Source of the DNA: an uncultured Planktomarina sp.
GTDB taxonomy: Bacteria > Pseudomonadota > Alphaproteobacteria > Rhodobacterales > Rhodobacteraceae
Assembly (NCBI GenBank): GCA_913047725.1
Contig: CAJWTH010000005.1
Location: forward strand, 1-45,202
Length of the DNA stretch: 45,202 bases
Reading direction: 5' to 3'
Of this stretch, positions 44,571-45,202 are shown one piece after another. Each line of letters opens with the position of its first letter. The first letter of the stretch is position 1. Both the position numbers and the translations under genes were made by a program. Under the pieces are notes generated by a model, which worked only from the letters and a program-made list of their open reading frames with translations, made no database searches and was not told the DNA's origin.

Positions 44571-45202
44571 ATGCGCAAAGATAAATTAACTCCTAGCCTG
44601 TCGCCCCTTGCTCTCTTAACCTTGGCAGCCTGCGGTGGCGGAACGGATCCCAGTGTTTCTCAATTCGTTAGTGAGAAATTAGCTGGTGGACCTCTGCTGG
44701 ACACAACCGCGTTTAATGCCACTAATAACATCAGTACTATTTTCAGCTCCCCGAATACATCTTCGGCCACTGCGCCAGTGGAAGATGGATTTGTGCTGAA
44801 CACAACAGCTGCAGTCGATAATGACGATAATAGCGCGACCTCTAACACCGCTTCTGCTAGCAATTCAGTTAATAATAACACCACCAGTACGGCGTCCAGT
44901 TCCCCGAACGCCACTCCCGTTAGCAATCTAGCAGAAGATAACACGGTGCTTAACACAACTGCTTCAGTTGATACTGACAGTAGCAGTACAGCGTCCAGCT
45001 CCTCAAACACTACTTCCCTTAGCAGTTCAGTAGCAGGTGGATCTCTTTCTAATTCAATCTCTTCAGTTGATAATAGCAGTACAAATTCCAGCACCACCAA
45101 TACCACTTCCGTAAGTAACACATCCGGGAATGAACCTGTGCAGGAGGCAAGTGTTCCTGTCGCTAATAACAATAGCAGTACTACTTCCAGTGCCTCCAAC
45201 AC
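44571..45202 (+). CDS. Ser/Thr/Asn-rich repetitive lipoprotein, 3' truncated by window edge
   Basis: The gene is open from ATG 44571 to the window end, giving 210 codons. A ribosome site (AAAGG) lies 7 bases upstream. It starts with a lipoprotein signal: a hydrophobic stretch then L-A-A-C and GGG, so the Cys would be lipidated. The rest is low-complexity, with Asn, Ser, Thr and Val and imperfect repeats: EDGFVLNTTAAVD and EDNTVLNTTASVD lie 51 residues apart. Such tails are typical of surface-anchored stalks or adhesins; a long downstream domain is expected outside the window. A large opposite-strand open frame at 44660-45202 is only a by-product of this repetitive coding sequence. Confidence 0.75.
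   Translation, partial: MRKDKLTPSLSPLALLTLAACGGGTDPSVSQFVSEKLAGGPLLDTTAFNATNNISTIFSSPNTSSATAPVEDGFVLNTTAAVDNDDNSATSNTASASNSVNNNTTSTASSSPNATPVSNLAEDNTVLNTTASVDTDSSSTASSSSNTTSLSSSVAGGSLSNSISSVDNSSTNSSTTNTTSVSNTSGNEPVQEASVPVANNNSSTTSSASN
44748..45053 (+). repeat. Imperfect 153-base tandem repeat inside the lipoprotein gene
   Basis: TCCCCGAA marks occur at 44748 and 44901, exactly 153 bases apart, and GAAGAT marks at 44781 and 44934, also 153 bases apart. The two units encode similar SSPN and EDxxVLNTTA segments and are followed by further, more degenerate Ser/Thr-rich copies. Confidence 0.55.

Noticed and set aside
44366-44584. 72-codon plus-strand frame before the lipoprotein
   Set aside because: TTG start, atypical composition, and it overlaps the lipoprotein start and ribosome site.
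44660-45202. Long minus-strand open frame, Val/Leu/Glu-rich
   Set aside because: It is the antisense of the repetitive Ser/Thr/Asn codons of the plus-strand lipoprotein, with no start signal or family.

Overview
The window looks like chromosome from an AT-rich marine alphaproteobacterium, most likely a pelagic Rhodobacterales (Roseobacter-group) lineage. The evidence is a near-canonical DUF6280 protein (a family typical of Rhodobacterales), a DUF3572 protein, a DUF983/NUDIX pair, a pcm-tolC pair, an alphaproteobacterial-type LexA box (GAAC-N7-GAAC), and many genes for methylated-amine and carboxylic-acid use. No species is claimed. I see no phage, integrase, transposase or CRISPR array. Genes are packed tightly and several convergent pairs touch or overlap, as in streamlined marine genomes.

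Layout. 1-3.95 kb: the 3' part of a TRAP transporter large permease faces a minus-strand group of DUF3572, HAD phosphatase and a non-pyrrolysine MttB-family methyltransferase. 4.3-5.4 kb: DUF983 and NUDIX. 5.4-10.7 kb: a minus-strand cluster of aldo/keto reductase, BKACE (DUF849), L-carnitine dehydrogenase fused to a thioesterase, SDR and EamA permease. This fits carnitine conversion to glycine betaine: carnitine to 3-dehydrocarnitine (dehydrogenase), to betainyl-CoA plus acetoacetate (BKACE), to glycine betaine (thioesterase). 10.8-15.4 kb: an SOS-box-preceded ImuA-like gene, an MFS permease, metG and a SAM methyltransferase. 15.5-19.3 kb: tRNA-Leu(UAA), a TPR lipid-free periplasmic protein, an IMPase-like protein that has lost catalytic residues, a DUF2235 hydrolase preceded by a 20-codon ORF, and an HD-domain oxygenase of the PhnZ/TmpB type.

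19.5-33.3 kb is mostly housekeeping: valS, a HisC-like aminotransferase, a class V aminotransferase, an MsbA-like ABC exporter, a GT2 glycosyltransferase, ygfZ, efp, DUF6280, an orphan cobQ, tolC, pcm and tRNA-Cys(GCA). 33.3-37.7 kb is a sparse, AT-rich accessory stretch with very small genes (a lysine-rich 39-residue protein, a 25-residue lipoprotein), a Sel1 protein, a broken SMR multidrug-efflux pseudogene, a glycine-zipper protein, a DCC-family protein and two cupins.

37.8-45.2 kb: an MFS exporter, then a divergent MarR / FAD monooxygenase pair that mirrors the mobR-mobA arrangement for 3-hydroxybenzoate 4-hydroxylation. These are followed by an M24 peptidase preceded by an overlapping 37-codon ORF with a strong ribosome site, a D-2-hydroxyacid dehydrogenase, a 42-residue small protein, and the start of a Ser/Thr/Asn-rich repetitive lipoprotein that runs off the right edge.

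The best leads are the SOS box in front of a stand-alone ImuA-like gene, the degenerate IMPase, the two strong-RBS leader ORFs, the decayed SMR gene, and the MarR gene whose conserved N-terminus has no normal start codon. I did not find one coherent, clearly novel multi-gene system.
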